A stretch of 64,000 nt of DNA, from positions 517,757,772 to 517,821,771 of the forward strand of contig JASDDO010000001.1 of assembly GCA_030015575.1 (NCBI GenBank), written 5' to 3'. Source of the stretch: Agapanthus africanus. Its lineage: Eukaryota > Streptophyta > Magnoliopsida > Asparagales > Amaryllidaceae. This document shows, piece after piece, positions 23,868 to 38,040 of this stretch. The notes below the pieces were generated by a model. It was given only the letters and a program-made list of their open reading frames with translations. It was not told the origin of the DNA and searched no databases. Positions within the stretch are counted from its first letter, which is position 1. Every line of letters starts with the position of its first letter. A program made the translations under genes and the position numbers.

Positions 23868-26573
23868 TGTAACACCCGAGCCCATTAATACTAATTCTGG
23901 TACTAGTTGAGTGTTATACATTGCTTATTTCAATTATCTTGATTGTTTGGTGATTTTTGCTAAATTTTAACCGGCTAAGTCATTTTTGCCTATAACAAAT
24001 TTTAACACCTAAAATGAAATTAAAAATATCCATGTTGGCCTACTCGTCGCCACTAGTCGCGTGGTAGCGTCCGCGTGTCAAGATTTCGTCCCGTTCGGTG
24101 AAACGGGCAAGTTTGGACGACTACGCGCGCGTGCAAGTGTCCGACTTGGGGGCATGCATTTTAATCATAAAACACCTCATTTCAAAATTTAGAACTAGCT
24201 TAAAATCCTATAATTTGAATTTGAAACATTTGGGCGCAACCCGGGCGCGATTTGGAAATGTTTCATTTAGCGCCGAAATACCCATTTTAATTTAATATAT
24301 TTAAAACTATAAAATATATATTCTGTTATATATATAACGTTTAAAATCTTGTAAATCTCTTAAAATTTTCCTTTTATAAAATTCCCGTACCCATCCCAGC
24401 CTATCACGAGGCTTCTCTCTCGTGGGCCCCCCATCAACCATCTCTCCCTCTCTCCTATAATCTTCTCTCTCTCTCTTTTATATTTTCCCAAACAGTTCCT
24501 CGTCCTCACACAAAACTCACCACGAGAGAACCCACGAACCCTAACCCTAGCCTCGTCGTGCCCTCGCCGCCGACCTCCCCACGACCTCGCCGTCATCACC
24601 CTCGCCTCCTCGGCCTCGACAGCACCCCTTCCTCCTCTCCTCCCTCCTTCAGAGCCTGCAACCCAACCCCGACGCCACCACCTGCACGCAGTGCTCGCCG
24701 TCGCCGCTGCCTCCCATCGCCGACGACGCCAGAGCCTTCCTCCCTTCACCCTCGTCCCGACCTCCTCATCTTCCTCCTCCTTCCCTCGCCTGTGTTGCAC
24801 TGCACCCGAGCCTAACCCTAACACCAACCCCTGTCACCGGGAAACTCGCCGTCGACCCTCGCCGTCGTTGCCAGAGCCACCGCCGACCACCTCCTTCTCC
24901 TCCTGAACACCAGATCGGGCCAGCACCCCCCTCTACTCACCGCACCACCCCTTTCCAGCGAACCCAGCAATTTTCAGCCTTTGCTGCCCGCCGTCGCTGC
25001 CTCGCCGGCGCCCCATCGCCGTCGAACCCATCGTGGTTGCCCCCTGGTTCTTCCCTCGAAGTACTATAGTCCGTGTAGTTCTGCTGTTCGCTGTTTGGAC
25101 TCGATCCGTGGCCCGTGCTTTCGTCGCGTGTTTTCCGCCGACGTTGCGTTCGTGTTTCCGGTTTGCGAAACCGTCGAGGCAAGATTTCTTGCTACATGCT
25201 ACGTTAAACTAATTAAGTGTTTGACTCATAAAACTTGCAATATTAGCTAAGTATAGTTACTTGTCTCATTGAACGAATTATGATATACATCATAATACTG
25301 CCAACTAACTCGTATTTTGCCACCATAACCTTAATAACAACTACCTGTTAATCATTCTGTTATTTAGAGGACGATAGTCGTACACTTATATCTTCATTAC
25401 TTGTTGTTATTAATATTGCGCTACCCTGTGATTATTGCGCCCCAAGGGTGCTCGAACCTGCTAGTATAATACAACTGCATCATATTCATGTACCATTGTG
25501 ATTAAATGACTATTATTGCTGTTTACTTTAAATTCTTGCTGCTGTTACTTATTCGATTGTATACCTGTTGAGAGCACATACTCGATTACATTACATATTG
25601 ACCCGACTCTGCTACACATGACACATACATACATACCGACTCAACCTATTGTACCATGACCTAACCTGTTACCCGATCTCATGCCTAATGCCAACAAACC
25701 TGACTTGGGGTCCTCATGGACCATTCCTGTTGTCTATCCAGACAAACCTGACCTGTTACCTGATCCCGTGTTGGCATTAGTCCTTGGTTACTGAATACCT
25801 GACCTGACATACATAACTTGGGGGTATGGGGAAATCAAAGGTGAAACCGACTTGTAACTCAACAGTTCGATACCTGTTCTGATCAGTCTTACGGGCTTGG
25901 CCTGCCCCGGAGTGATGATGCTGACATCACTCGCCCATCCTGCTACCTATTACTGCCTAGCGGCACGTCTCGGATTCAGCCCCGAGAATCTTGACCGTGG
26001 TCCCGGGCACGCACGGGATACTATTGAGTTACATCGACGAGTCACCAATTGATTTCAAAGACTTTAGAGTAGAAACCTGATAGGACAGTTTAGTTACCAC
26101 TGCACATTACCCTGCACTGTTATTTCATAGTACTGCTTTATTCATGTTCATCCCTGCATTGCTTATTACCATGTTTATAATATATTATTGGTTGACATGA
26201 CGCGCTGACGTCTGGGTTTTGCATGGCCCAGATTCCTTACCACTATCGACGACCGAGCAGGAGTACTTCAGCCAACAGGCTGATCTGTGAGTTCCTTAGT
26301 GATTAGTTCATTTATTTCATTTCATTTCCAGATGTGAGCCCACATTATGGGACGTACTATTTATTTATTGTATTGGATCATTTATTTCCGCACTTATTGT
26401 TTATTGACTCTGTTATTATGGATTTGGACATGTGTTAGATTAGTTTATATATCTTGTTCTTGATATCTCTACAACCGTAATGTGACTGTGGATGGATACT
26501 TCCTACCCACAGGTAGCATGGTTGGCTATGTCACGTGCTCAATCTTGCGTACTCTGGGAAGCGGGGCGTGACA
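23868..26573 (+). mobile_element. 3' LTR of the young chromovirus
   Basis: It has the same length as the 5' LTR and is nearly identical. The differences are single-base changes scattered over the length, mostly transitions, with no indel noticed by eye. It is followed by the CACTA target copy at 26574-26578. Confidence 0.93.
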
Positions 26574-26578
26574 CACTA

Positions 26579-28148
26579 AGTCGAAGTTCGATATGTCGAG
26601 TACCTTAAAATCTGCGTAAAATTCAAGGCCGCAGACTACAACTGGGCACTAATCATACCCCAGGGTTGCTTTCAACATGTCGTTCCCTAAACTAACGTTC
26701 CAGTTCGAAACAAGAGGCTTAACTGCGATCACGTGAGTTCTTACGAATCGTTGTGACATGAAACAATGCGAAGCCCCAGTATCGAAAAGTGCAAGTGTAG
26801 GTAAGGTGGCTACTAGTATTGTACCTATGGTGTGGGATAAGTTTAGGTATAGAAAGGATTACAAGAACACTAGAATTTGAAATAGCTTAAAGGGAAGGAA
26901 GAGATATACCCGTGATGACCTGACCCGTAGCTTCAAACTCTTCGACCGATATTGTGAAATCCTGGCGTCGCGGCACTTTTCTCTGTGCCTAATTATACAC
27001 TCGTCATTGTGGTGGTACTGGAGGTCCTCATGCAGGGGTGCAGGTAAAACTAGGCGGTTATAAGAAGCTTGAATAGCCGTTCTAGCTGCAGGGGCTGATC
27101 CGGCTCAGTTCTAGGGGCATGCTCTAATAGTGTGAGAGGGCGATCCACAGATCAGGCAAAAGCCATTAGCTCGATGGAAGTCCTTGATCTTATGTCCCTG
27201 TCTCTTACTGTAGCCGCAGAAATCTGGCTTGTGATTGATAGACTGTCCTCCAGGCCTCCTAGGTGGTCCTGTAAAAGCTGGCCTTGAAGAGGCTCCTCCA
27301 GTAATCTGATTGGCGGAACATTTCATACCGGACGACTGTGGCCTTCGTTTCTTCTTCACAACTGCTTCGTAGCATCGGGCTGCTTTAAGAGCTATTTCAT
27401 AGGTCTGGTAATCTCTAATTGCGAGGACAACCTGAATCTCAGGGTCTAACCCCTGCTGAAAGCGTCTTGCCTGGATCTCATCGGTAGGTAGGTATCAGAT
27501 GAGCAGCGAACCTGACATGACATTGGTGTCAGAAGTGTTTAAGTGATTTGGAACCAACAAATTCAAGAAGATAAATTACCTGCTGAGCTTGGTAAATTCA
27601 GCGTTATACTCGTCCACCGATTTGACCCACACAGATCCTTGCTGAAGGTGTACGAATTGTTGTTCCATATCAACTCAAGCGGTCTCTGGGAAATACTTGG
27701 CATCGAAGAGGTCATAGAATATCTTCCACTCATTTGGCTATGCTAGACGGCTCTCTTCGTCCTTCCACCAGACTCTAGCATTATCAGTGAGCTGGATTTT
27801 CGTTACACGTACCTAAGCCACTACTGGAACCTAGGCTGCCGCAAGATTGTCTTCGATGCTTTGAACCCATTCTTCAGGTTCTAGCGGGCTCTCTTTCCTA
27901 AAAAAGTTTTTCGGGTGCAATGCCCGAAACTGTTTCATGCCCGGTACCTCCGTTTCAGGGCGAGCCAATCCTTGGTGAAAGAGTGCAGTCTGCTCCTGCT
28001 GTCCTTCCAGTAGGCTCTTGATCGCCTCCAAAAGAATTGTTTGTTCATTAACCGAGGCAGCAGCAGGTGGTGGTGGTAGGGCTGAGACAGTAGGTGGTGG
28101 TGTACTGCCGTTGACGTTGGCGCTGGTGTTGTTGTTATGAGAATCCAT
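26579..28148 (-). pseudogene. Decayed gag-protease of the old chromovirus
   Basis: On the minus strand gag starts at 28148 (MDSHNNNTSANVNGS), followed by a Pro/Ala-rich stretch and the gag core up to EPEEWVQSIEDN (27831). A CCHC zinc knuckle (CLICGSPSHTIRAC) lies at 27156-27115. The aspartic protease site FDTGASHCF is at about 26784-26762. Several frameshifts and stops separate these parts. Protease is cut at 26578 by the young element and resumes at 13338. This is the gag-pro block missing from the young element. Confidence 0.85.
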
Positions 28149-28256
28149 CACCTTGATAAAAAGAAAGATTACGATAGATTCAAGAAAATTTGAATTGAAT
28201 GAAACGTAAAAATTGTTGAATTTCATAATTCTTGGGTATATTGCTTAAGACTTCAT

Positions 28257-28290
28257 GCAGAACTGACCTGCATGAGCCACCAATAAAACC
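28257..28290 (-). promoter_or_regulatory. Degraded primer-binding site of the old chromovirus
   Basis: On the minus strand the 5' LTR end GGGGCGTGACA is followed by GGTTTTATTGGTGGCTCATG. The expected TGGTATCAGAGCC is reduced to TGG plus an altered stretch, so the primer site has mutated or partly deleted. Confidence 0.5.
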
Positions 28291-31200
28291 TGTCACGCCC
28301 CGCTTTCCAATGGACGGTAACGGTCATGTGACAGGCCCGCAACATATTTATGTTAAGAATGTCATTTCTTAAAATAAATATGCTAAGCGTAAATAAGCAA
28401 TTATGCAGAGAACAAGAATGATAAAAGCCTGAAATTTTCAACAACTACTTCATTTACATTAATTCCACAACTTTAACATAGATAGATGGTCTGAAAAAGA
28501 AAAATACAAATAATAAGAAATGCCTAAACAAATGGCATACCAGTACTGAAAGAACTGAGCAAGAATTTAAAGGTTGGCTTAGGCTGTGATCTAGTCGTAG
28601 TCCTCAGCGGTTGGGTCCACCTTTCCAGTCTCTAAATTATCTGACGAATATTCCAAAGAAATAAAGGTTGGTGGAATGTCCGTCAGCAAACTTACACCCG
28701 GTAAGTCTCCAAGAAAATATAATGTTTAACAAGTATAAAATAATGTAAAATGGTATGTATAATATAACTGGTGTTAAGTGTGTGTGAGTGAGTATGAGTA
28801 TGTGTCTTAATAGGTCTCTATAAGGTATTCTAATTTAACGTCAGTCCAAATGTGAATGTCAACCAATTTCAAAAGTATTCTCGAACTTAAGGATAGAGGC
28901 CCTATGAGTAAGGAATCATGAACCCAAATCAAGTGTTAGTAACGGAACTTCAACCTAGTGTTGAAATATTCTAAACCTAAGAGTAGGGCCCCAGAGGCTT
29001 GGAAACACCGGCCCTCATGATATATTTCTTATGTTAGGAGATATGGATTCATAAACTAAGGGGACTTCTGAGATTTCGTTGGATTCATATTTGAACTACC
29101 CCAACACCCCGCATATATAGACTATGATTGAGATTATAAGTCTTGATCGAGTCCATGAATACAAAAGGTGATATAATATTAAGATTGAGTTCATGTAGTC
29201 ATGTAATCATGTCAGGTGTAATTCATGTCATTTGTATTCATGGTTCGAGTCAAGTTGATTTCAAATATACTTGTTGAGTTCATGTATACATGTAAAGTTT
29301 CAATTAGATAGTTCCTATTCAAATTCGTGTTCAAGTCAAGTTGAAGCTTAAGTTTAAGCTCGGGTTCAAGTTCTAATCATATCTTATTAAAAAATTTATC
29401 TTATTGAAGATCTTAAGTTGGGAATAATCAGGCAACCACTGCATATGGATGACAAGATTTGTATTGTTTTCCAAGACGGTCACCGTTGATAATTCTTTTA
29501 ATTTGCAGTGTTATTTAATCTGGATAGGCAAGCACCCACTTTCTCCGGCTCTCCGAGACTCAAGAGATTTGACACGCTTGACTCCTGATTAATCTAAGAT
29601 TCTTAAATATTTATTCAAGTTTTTTATTATATATATTTACAAGTTTGCATTTCTCGAAGGGTGTTATGTAAAATGTTTTAAAATAAACCTCGAGAGTATT
29701 TTGTTAAAAACATGCTACTCAGAATGTCAAGAAGTTTTTTATAAAAATGTATTTTATATTTAGAGGTATTTTAGTGATAAAACCTAACTTTAAAAGTTTA
29801 TGGTATTTTTATGAAAAATCTATCTTTTGAAAACTTGAAGGTATTTTCTTAAAAAAACTTTAATATTTTCATTTTTGTCACGATCGAGAAATGACACGTG
29901 ACCGGCACTTGGATCACGTGAAATCTATAGGACCCCACCATAACCCAAGTAAGCCGAAAACCCAGAAATCTAAACCTTTTTAATAAAATAGTGGAGGTGG
30001 GGTTTTGGAAAAAAGGTATAATTGAAATCAAGTTCTCTTTTTAAAGTATATGTAAAATTCGTTTGAAATGCAAGTGAATTATATGCTATAATTTGAAAAC
30101 GTTTTCATCATTTGAAATTTGGGCAGCACCTCCTTTATAAATTTCAATCCAAAACCAGTACATAACAAGTATAATATGGCATCCCCAAGCGAGAGCTAGC
30201 TCTTCACCAATCGGCGGAAACAACCACCCAAATACAAATACACGACGCCCGAGGCGAAGATCAACACAAAAAAGAAAGTAAAGAAAAACCAAAGTATCAT
30301 CAAACCCAAAATAAAGAATAATACACACAACTCGCTCTAAGTCTCAAAGAATATACAAGTCACTGGTATCTAAGTCTACCAAATATACATAGTCTGATTG
30401 ATGGAGATTTTAACTAGATACAAATGAATAATGAATATACAACGGTGTTTACGCTCTATACTGTAACCCACCTACCAATACGAATCACCCAGAAAGGAGC
30501 AATGTGCCAGCAAGCCGATACTGAATCCGAGCGGTCGATCCTGCAAGAAAACTATGGCACAACGAGAGTGAGTTGCCAACTCATGAGTAGAAAATATCAG
30601 CAGGTAGAAATCGAATGTATAACGATCTTCTAGGTCATACTGTAATAGAATAATATCATACCGTGTGGTATTTAGGGTGATCGTGTATACATAGGTGTAA
30701 TAATAATAATATCATGCCTGAATCAATATATGGTACCAAGTCATATGTGTCATATATATGTATATACGTGTATCATCCAATGTGTGTCCATCAACGACCC
30801 ATCAAATCATCATAAAACCTGAGTGCCCAGTATCGGCACTCGAAATCATCACAAAACCCGTGTCTAATATCGACACGTAAATCTTCATATCTCAGGCACA
30901 GTCTCATCAGATCGGTCCTCATATCCATCTATCTCATATCACTCCGGTCGGTATCCTCCGGATATCCGCCGAGTCCAGTACTGTCACCGGTAGGTAGTAT
31001 TCCCCTACCGGGCTCAACGCCTTTCTATACGTTCTTCTTACCCTGGGATACCATACCGGGTCTAGCATGTACCTGCAGATGGTGACTCCTCACTCCTCGA
31101 ATCGGGTAATCATCATAGCTCAGCACCGAGAAAACTCATGGTGAACGTTGAAATATCATATCAAGAGAAACCGCGTTTTTAAGACAACCATAAGACTTTA

Positions 31201-34063
31201 AAATGTATCGGCGGATTCTCAAATTTAGAAATCTCATGAAAACAGAATCTTATAAGCATGTAACAATGATGGAACAGTAAGTACAGGCACGGAACAGTAT
31301 TACAAAGTATAGCAGGTGTTTTCATATGAGCATATCGTGTGACTAGGTAAGGAAGTACAATATCTGAACTAGTATGTGCGGTAATGTGTACTAAACAATA
31401 ACTATAATTCTACGGGTTATAAGGCGATACAGTGACATAGCAATTTCTAATGTGTACGTGGAATGGTAATTACCAATGATGTGTGTGTGACCGGTGAGTA
31501 TGTGTACGTGCAACATGCGCATCATCAGTAATGGTGCGTGTATCCTAACAAACGAAGTCATAATAAGGTAAGTATACGAAGTGTAGGATATGTGTCGTAA
31601 AGGAAAATAGTATGAGTGTCTGCAGAAATAAGAAATCGTAGCATGAACAGTAAAAATACGTAACCACGTATGAGCCATACAGTTAAAGTTAAAATAGTAC
31701 GAATCGTTGTTTTTGAAAATAAGGGTTACGATATTTTAGAAAAAGATACCATTTAAAAATCCATAGCATTCCTTGAAGTTATCGTTTAAAAGTGCATAAC
31801 GATTCGTTGGTTTGAAAATTGGTATGCCTATAAATATATCCTAATATCTACCTAATGATTTTAATCCATATTTCTCGAATCCATATTTCTCGAGTCAATA
31901 TGTGTGTGTGTGTGTGTGTGTGTCGGCGATCCATCCTCATCATATCACGTACAGTATAATCCATTGTACGATATTATCAATCAATAGTACGGATCTATAG
32001 TCACGTACATCAACTAATCTCATATCATCATATATCATCTCATATCATATTGTGGCATGCCATGTCATATCATATCATATATATATCGTCTCGTATCCTC
32101 ATATCAAATCATATCGACTCGTGTCATCATATCCTCATCTCATAATATCATATCGTAATTATCCTCATGTTGTATATACATATAACTCATGGACTAGGAA
32201 AAACTAGAACTAGGGATATACCTTCCTACACGTATACTACTATTGTTTATAGTATCCTAGAACCCTATTAGCTAGGTATACACATCTAAAATATCTATAT
32301 ATACTATATCTCTAGTATCCAGTACTACGGTTGCGGGGGTGCCATACGCCTGTCACGCCCCGCTTTCTAATAGACGGAAACGGTGACGTGGTAAGCCCGC
32401 AACGTGGTTACTATGAAATAAATACGTTAAGCGTAATTAAGTAATATATAAATGAACAAGAATGATAAGAGTAATAAAATGAAACGGAAACTTTATTTAC
32501 ATTCAACTTTACATACGATTGTTTGTAATAAAAAGATATAAAGATATCAAGCAAATGCCTAAATAATGGCATACAGAAAATAAATGCAAGAAGAACTAGT
32601 AGTCGGGCTGAGCTGTAAACGGGTCCAAGTCCTCCTGGCTCGGTTCTATCTCCTTAGAGTCCGGTCCTCCTGACGAACATTCCAAAGAAAGAAATAGAAA
32701 AGAATGTCGTCAGCGAACTAGCGCTCGGTAAGTCCCAAAGAAGAAGTAGAAAATAATATATATAACGTGAAGTGAACGGGTAAAGTTGTATATGATCGTT
32801 CACAGGTATAAGATAGTTATTCTAACGTGATTATTTGTAGTTTGATAAAGAAGGTATTCATATATACGAGAGGAGTACATCTTACCCTGTGGACTATGGT
32901 AACATATAGTACAAGGCCCCGTCATAACCCACAGGACAACGGTACGTGAATTCATGTATGTGCCTTTTAAAGTGACCTCTCGTACCACGATATACGTTCC
33001 GTACCAATCTACCCCTTTATCCCCGCGTATTATATTGTATAGATTATGTTTATAGGTCTTGGCCGAAACCATGGATACAAAATGCTCAGGTTCATGTTCA
33101 AGATATTATCATGTGTTCAGGTAGTCATGTCGAGTTCATGTCAAGTTATAACCATGGTTCGGTCAGGTCAAGTAAAGTATGCAAATTTGAGTTTGATATT
33201 AATTTTGAGTGTTCATGTTCATGATCAAGTTTTCAAGTTCGTATTTGATTTTGGATTCGGGTTGAGTTTGGACTCAGATTGAGTCAGACACTTGTAAATT
33301 GATTTAACTCTTGAATTCTTAGATTTAGGAGTAATCAGCAATTTCTGCACATGGACGGCAGGATTTGTGTCTTTTTCCAAGACAGTTGTCATTGATGACT
33401 CCGTTAAGTTGTCTAACCAGAATAGGCAAGCACTCACTTTCTCCGGCTCCGTAGGGCTCAAGAGAATTGATTCCGCTTAAACCTATATTTACTAAAGTTC
33501 TTAAAATATTGTTTTGTATATCTCGAAAGGGTTTTATGGAAAGAAAAAAATTATATAGATTAAAAATAAATCTCGGTGGTGATTTGTATTACTTAGGGTT
33601 TTCATGAACATGTGTTTTAATTATTGAGGTGTTTTAATGATAAATACCTAGCTTTAAAAAGTTTATGATATTTTATTGAAAACTATTCATTTTTAGTAAC
33701 TTGATGGTATTTTATTAACATTTTTTAATTTTTCATTTCTTTTGAAAAAATATAGTTTCATAATATAATGAAAATATGGATTTATAATTTTTATATAATT
33801 TTTTAAAAAAAATTGTTTTATTTAGAAATTTGCATTTCTTAAAAATCGTATTTTATTTCCTTTCGAGATCAAATACTCCGTGCGGAGTTCTGCATCTCGC
33901 TCTACTATCCCAAGGATGTGCGATAATCCGCACCATCCATTAGCGGGTCCCCAACGAGAGTTGTAGAGGCGTATTTGCTAAGGATTTACAAAATACCGTT
34001 TTGAAAGAAACCCGATTTTTAAAAGATGTGGTATTTATTTATAAAGTTATTCTTTAAACCAAC

Positions 34064-34090
34064 TATATATATATATATATATATATATAT
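34064..34090. repeat. (AT)n microsatellite
   Basis: About 27 bp of alternating A and T within the solo LTR. Confidence 0.9.
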
Positions 34091-35003
34091 GTAAATATCG
34101 TGCTATGAAACTAAGGCGTGCATGTGAGGTAGGTTGTTATCCCGTGAAGTTTTCCTAAAAGTATTGTTTTAAAGTTATCAAAAATAGGTGATTCTAAAGT
34201 TCAAGATATTTTAATGAAAAAGTTCTATTATATTCGTTTTACATGAAAATTTTGGTTTATCTTGAATCTAAACATTTGTAATTAAAATTACAAATAATGT
34301 GATAAAATTAGATTGACCAATATATAAAGAAAAAAGGAGTTCTAGGGTTTAGAAAAAAATGGTATCGGTAATAACTCCACTTTACCGATATATGATTTAG
34401 AGATGAATTTCAATGAAAAGGAAAGTTTGGAGGGACTTACGGTTTGGAAATCTTAAGAAAAGGGTGAGGAAGAGGAGGAGTGAATTCGTGGCGTCGCGGG
34501 AGCTCCGGAAATGGCTTCAATTTTCGACGGAATGAGCTTGCTCGCTAACTCCACTCGCACTTAAGAATTTTTTAGGGAATTTTTGCTAGAATTTTTAGAA
34601 TGGTGTTGAGCTAAAGTAGGGGTGGTATTTATAGTGGAGAATCAGGATATGGTAATTAAAAATTTGGATTAAAAAACATTAAAAATAATATTAAATGGTG
34701 AAATGAAAGGTCTCTTTTTGATTGCAGGGAAATCAAACAGTGCAGGGAGTTGAAGAGGGCCGAAGGAGCGTGTGTGCAAAGCACGGAGGAAATTGATGAA
34801 AATCGGACTGTCGGGGCCGGCCCTAGGGCAACTTTAGCCAGTCGGATTCTGCCCAATCCCCTCGAGATTCGTGCCATGTGGGTTTTTCTGTGTTTACTCC
34901 ATTTTGCACATGTTTGATATTTCTGAAACTTGTATTTTCCCCGTGTATTGCACAGGCAACTCTTGGGCTTCCAAAATTAAAAAGAAAAAATCAGAAAAAT
35001 AAT

Positions 35004-35075
35004 TGTCTGATGGGAATCGAACACACAGGCTACGTCACAGCAGTGCAGAGGCTTTCTCAGTGAGCTACAAGTTGC
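35004..35075 (-). other. tRNA-like segment in the LTR U3 (copy C)
   Basis: The minus strand carries TAGCTCACTGAGAAAG (A-box-like) and GTGTTCGATTCCC (B-box-like), with the same spacing as in copies A and D. The bases between the boxes differ from copy A while the boxes are kept. Confidence 0.55.
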
Positions 35076-38040
35076 TTCTTGCTTTTATTAAACAATTCTA
35101 ACTTATAACTCTTACACATGCTGTAATACTCTTTTCTGTACAATAACAAGAATTTTTCTGTACAGTGTTTTCAGAGTCGTTACAACGCCATCCACCCAAC
35201 TTTCTCCGTAGATATATATCAACTCACCTACTACGCCTTACTCTTGTCAATCCCGCCGGATGCCTTGCCCTTCTTCGTAGTCCCGGAAGTCCACGTGCTT
35301 ATACCTACAAATCAAGTCTATAACCAATCTAATAAAAACCCGAATCGAATTCCATAGAAACTCAACCCATGTCCATAACCGATACGACAAGCGAAATGCA
35401 CATGAGTTAGAACCTATGGTCCGCTCGTGCCAAAAAAAAAAAAATACGTTGTGGCGTCGACGTACAACGTCGAATGACCAAGTCACGTCATGCAAATCCA
35501 AAATTAAAGTTTCAAATATCGGAAAACAGAAACATAAACTTAGTAAAATGCTCCCAGAGTTTTCCTAAAGTGAAATTAGCCCTTTTTTTCATATAGGATT
35601 GGCCTAGTTATCATATGATTCGGCTATAGACCAAACCACAGACCATGATTCAAAAATTTGGCTGCAAATTGCGGCCAAAACCATTAAATTTGCGGCCAAG
35701 GTTTGGGGAATTAGGCTCGGGTTTCTAAGGTAGTTTCCTATGTGTCTGTACATCTCACTATAACTTCTATAAAATTTTCAGAGTTCTTGGGTAATACCAT
35801 ATTCCAATTGAATATCAAAAGTCAATGAAAAACCGATGTCAGAAAATTCTAAGTTCGTCTTTGAACATTCTAAACTCATTTTAATCGAGGCTACCATCAC
35901 TACTAGGCCAGTAATTACTCTCTAAACCCTCTATTATATCACTACTACTTATTTTATCCCCCAAAGATCACCCTAGAATTTTCCAGGTTCACCAAACCTA
36001 AACTTCTTAACTCTAAACTAATACTTAAGATTATGAAACTTAAAGCTTGACTAAAAGTGAGAGTTTTACCTTGTAGAAACAACTCAAAAAAAATTCCTAG
36101 TTGGCCAAAAGTATTCAAAACTCAAGCTTGATCTCACCATGATGTGTAGGATGATCTTGTGAACAATATTTGTGAAGGTTTAAGAGGGTTTTGAGATGGT
36201 TTTGGTGGTAGTGTGTGATGGTAAAGGAGGTTGGAGGTGAAGGAGAAGGAGATAAAGAAAAGGATGAAGGGATGAGATGAAGAAAACTAGCCATGGTTAT
36301 GATCATGGCTCATTCTCTCTCTCTCTCTTCCTCACTCTCTCTCTCATTAAATGCACAAAGTCACCTCATGTTTCCTTTGTCTACCATTTTCTTTTCCTTT
36401 TTCTCTTATTTTCTCTTTTCTTTAAAAAAAACAAAACATAAAACCATACATCACAACAAAATGTGTCATGGCACTCAAAACATGGTTAACAAAATAGATT
36501 AAGTTTAATACATAATTAGTAATATACTAATCAAGTTTAACATTCAACTTGTATGTAAATAATATATATTAATTTGTAAAATGCCCAAATCATATAAATG
36601 TTTTCATAAATGATAATTCATTTTAAATTTCCAATTATTTTCCAAAATATAGGTATGTAGTCATACCATTCTACGCAAACTCAAATCTATACTCGTATAA
36701 TATTCGTGAAATTTATTATTTAATTATTTAAATTCCAAAAATATTATTTTATATTTTTTGAAATGTCACAATTTTAGAGTATTTATCTAATTTTCATAAA
36801 TTTGTTTTTCTTTGAAATTACGAATATATAAATAAGTTATTTTCAATTTGTTTAGTTTTGCTTTAAAAATTCGTATTTTCTTTAAAACCGTATTTTATTC
36901 CTTTCGAGACTGAATTCTCCGTAAGGAGTTCTGCATCTCACTCTACTATCTTCAGGATGTGCGATAATCCACACCATCTATAAACGGGTCCCCTAACGAG
37001 AGTTGTAGAGATATATTTGTAAAGGATAAAAAATTATAGATTTAAATTCGACTTTGTATAACTTGAGAGTATTTTAGCGTAATTTAATTCTTTGTGACAA
37101 GAAAATGATCGTGTTATGATTCCAAGTGTGTGGGGGGGGGGTACGTCGTTATCCTGTGCATGCTATCATCCAAATAAATTAACAATAAACTACATATTAA
37201 AAAGGAGCGTGGTATTTATCCGCTACATTTGTTTTCTAATCATTATTTAATATAGCAGCTCATTTTAAATTCATGTACCAAAACATGGCATGGCATAAAA
37301 GAATGATATTATAGGCGTGTTCTCATGATAACGATTATATTAAGTTGAAACCATATTTTAAATAAAAATTTGTTTTTCACAAATTTTGTTATGTTGATAT
37401 GAGGGGAGAACAAAAGAGAGAGATCGATGGAGTGTTGCAAGTTGCGCGTTCGTACTCGTACGAACGAGAAATGAGAAGAGAAAAAGGCTCGGTTGAGGAA
37501 TCAAGACCAGCAAGGTGAGAAGGTCGAGTTTGACGACGCATGGAGGGACGGACTTAAAAGATTGGCTTGGACTTGAGAGTCTTGAGAGATAGCACTTTTG
37601 AGAGGAATTTAGTGTAATTTTCATAAATGAGAAGTAAGATAGGATGGCTAGGTATTTATAAGGAGAGGAAAAGAAATATGGTGAATAAAAAAATTTAAAG
37701 TGAATAAAGAAGAGAGTAATAGGGTAGGGAAAGTGACTGCTGCTCTCTGGATTAATTTAGAGGTTCAAAAGTATAAAAATGGGTTGTGGGGAGGGCAAAA
37801 ATCGCACGGGAGAAGCATGGACCCATTTGGACGAATCTGGGCCGTCAGTTTTGGCATTTAGGGCGGTTTCGACAGCCAGATGGCGAGCTCCTGTCACGAA
37901 GTTCGTGCCCAGAGTTTTAAATGGTTTTAATATCGCATTTATATAATATGTTTATGTTGCAACGTTTAGTATCTTCGTATAATACTCGTGAAAACTCTTG
38001 GACTTTCAAAACTCATAAAACAAAGAATATTAAAATAATT

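Larger units (their letters stand above)
13344..26573 (+). mobile_element. Young Tekay-like chromovirus with both LTRs, TSD CACTA
   Basis: Two 2706-bp LTRs (13344-16049 and 23868-26573) bound an internal region with primer site, gag remnant and pol. CACTA flanks it at 13339-13343 and 26574-26578. It cut the old element's protease, whose reading continues across the join (…NFDLV / LGMDW…). By eye the LTRs differ at about 33 of 2706 sites (1.2%). At the commonly used plant rate of 1.3e-8 substitutions per site per year that is about half a million years. It carries its own nested solo LTR (18505-22317). Gag is frameshifted, and the zinc knuckle and protease are missing. Confidence 0.93.
32351..35184 (-). 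mobile_element. Solo LTR of the old chromovirus family, 2.83 kb, TSD ACGCC
   Basis: On the + strand it starts TGTCACGCCCCGC and ends GAGTCGTTACA, with ACGCC at 32346-32350 and 35185-35189. It aligns with the old element's LTRs, sharing the GCACATGGACGGCAGGATTTGTG block near 33345, the GGATGTGCGATAATCC block near 33914, the TATA near 34625 and the tRNA-like segment. It carries an (AT)n run at 34064-34090. It sits inside an LTR that is itself inside a member of this same family, so the family stayed active for a long period. Confidence 0.9.
29876..36770 (-). mobile_element. Solo LTR, about 4.06 kb net, TSD ATTTT, split by another LTR
   Basis: On the + strand it starts TGTCACGATCGAG and ends AAATGTCACA. 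ATTTT is at 29871-29875 and 36771-36775. It is the same family as the LTR at 1-2578 but opposite in orientation. No coding sequence or primer site is seen. The second insertion lies at 32351-35184, and the LTR text resumes at 35190, continuing the match to the window's first bases. Contents include a (TG)n run near 31902-31923, a CATAT-rich stretch at 32020-32160 and CT runs near 36305-36345. Confidence 0.85.

Noticed and set aside
31902-32160. CRISPR-like short repeats (TG and CATAT runs)
   Set aside because: Simple microsatellites within an LTR; no spacer/repeat organisation.
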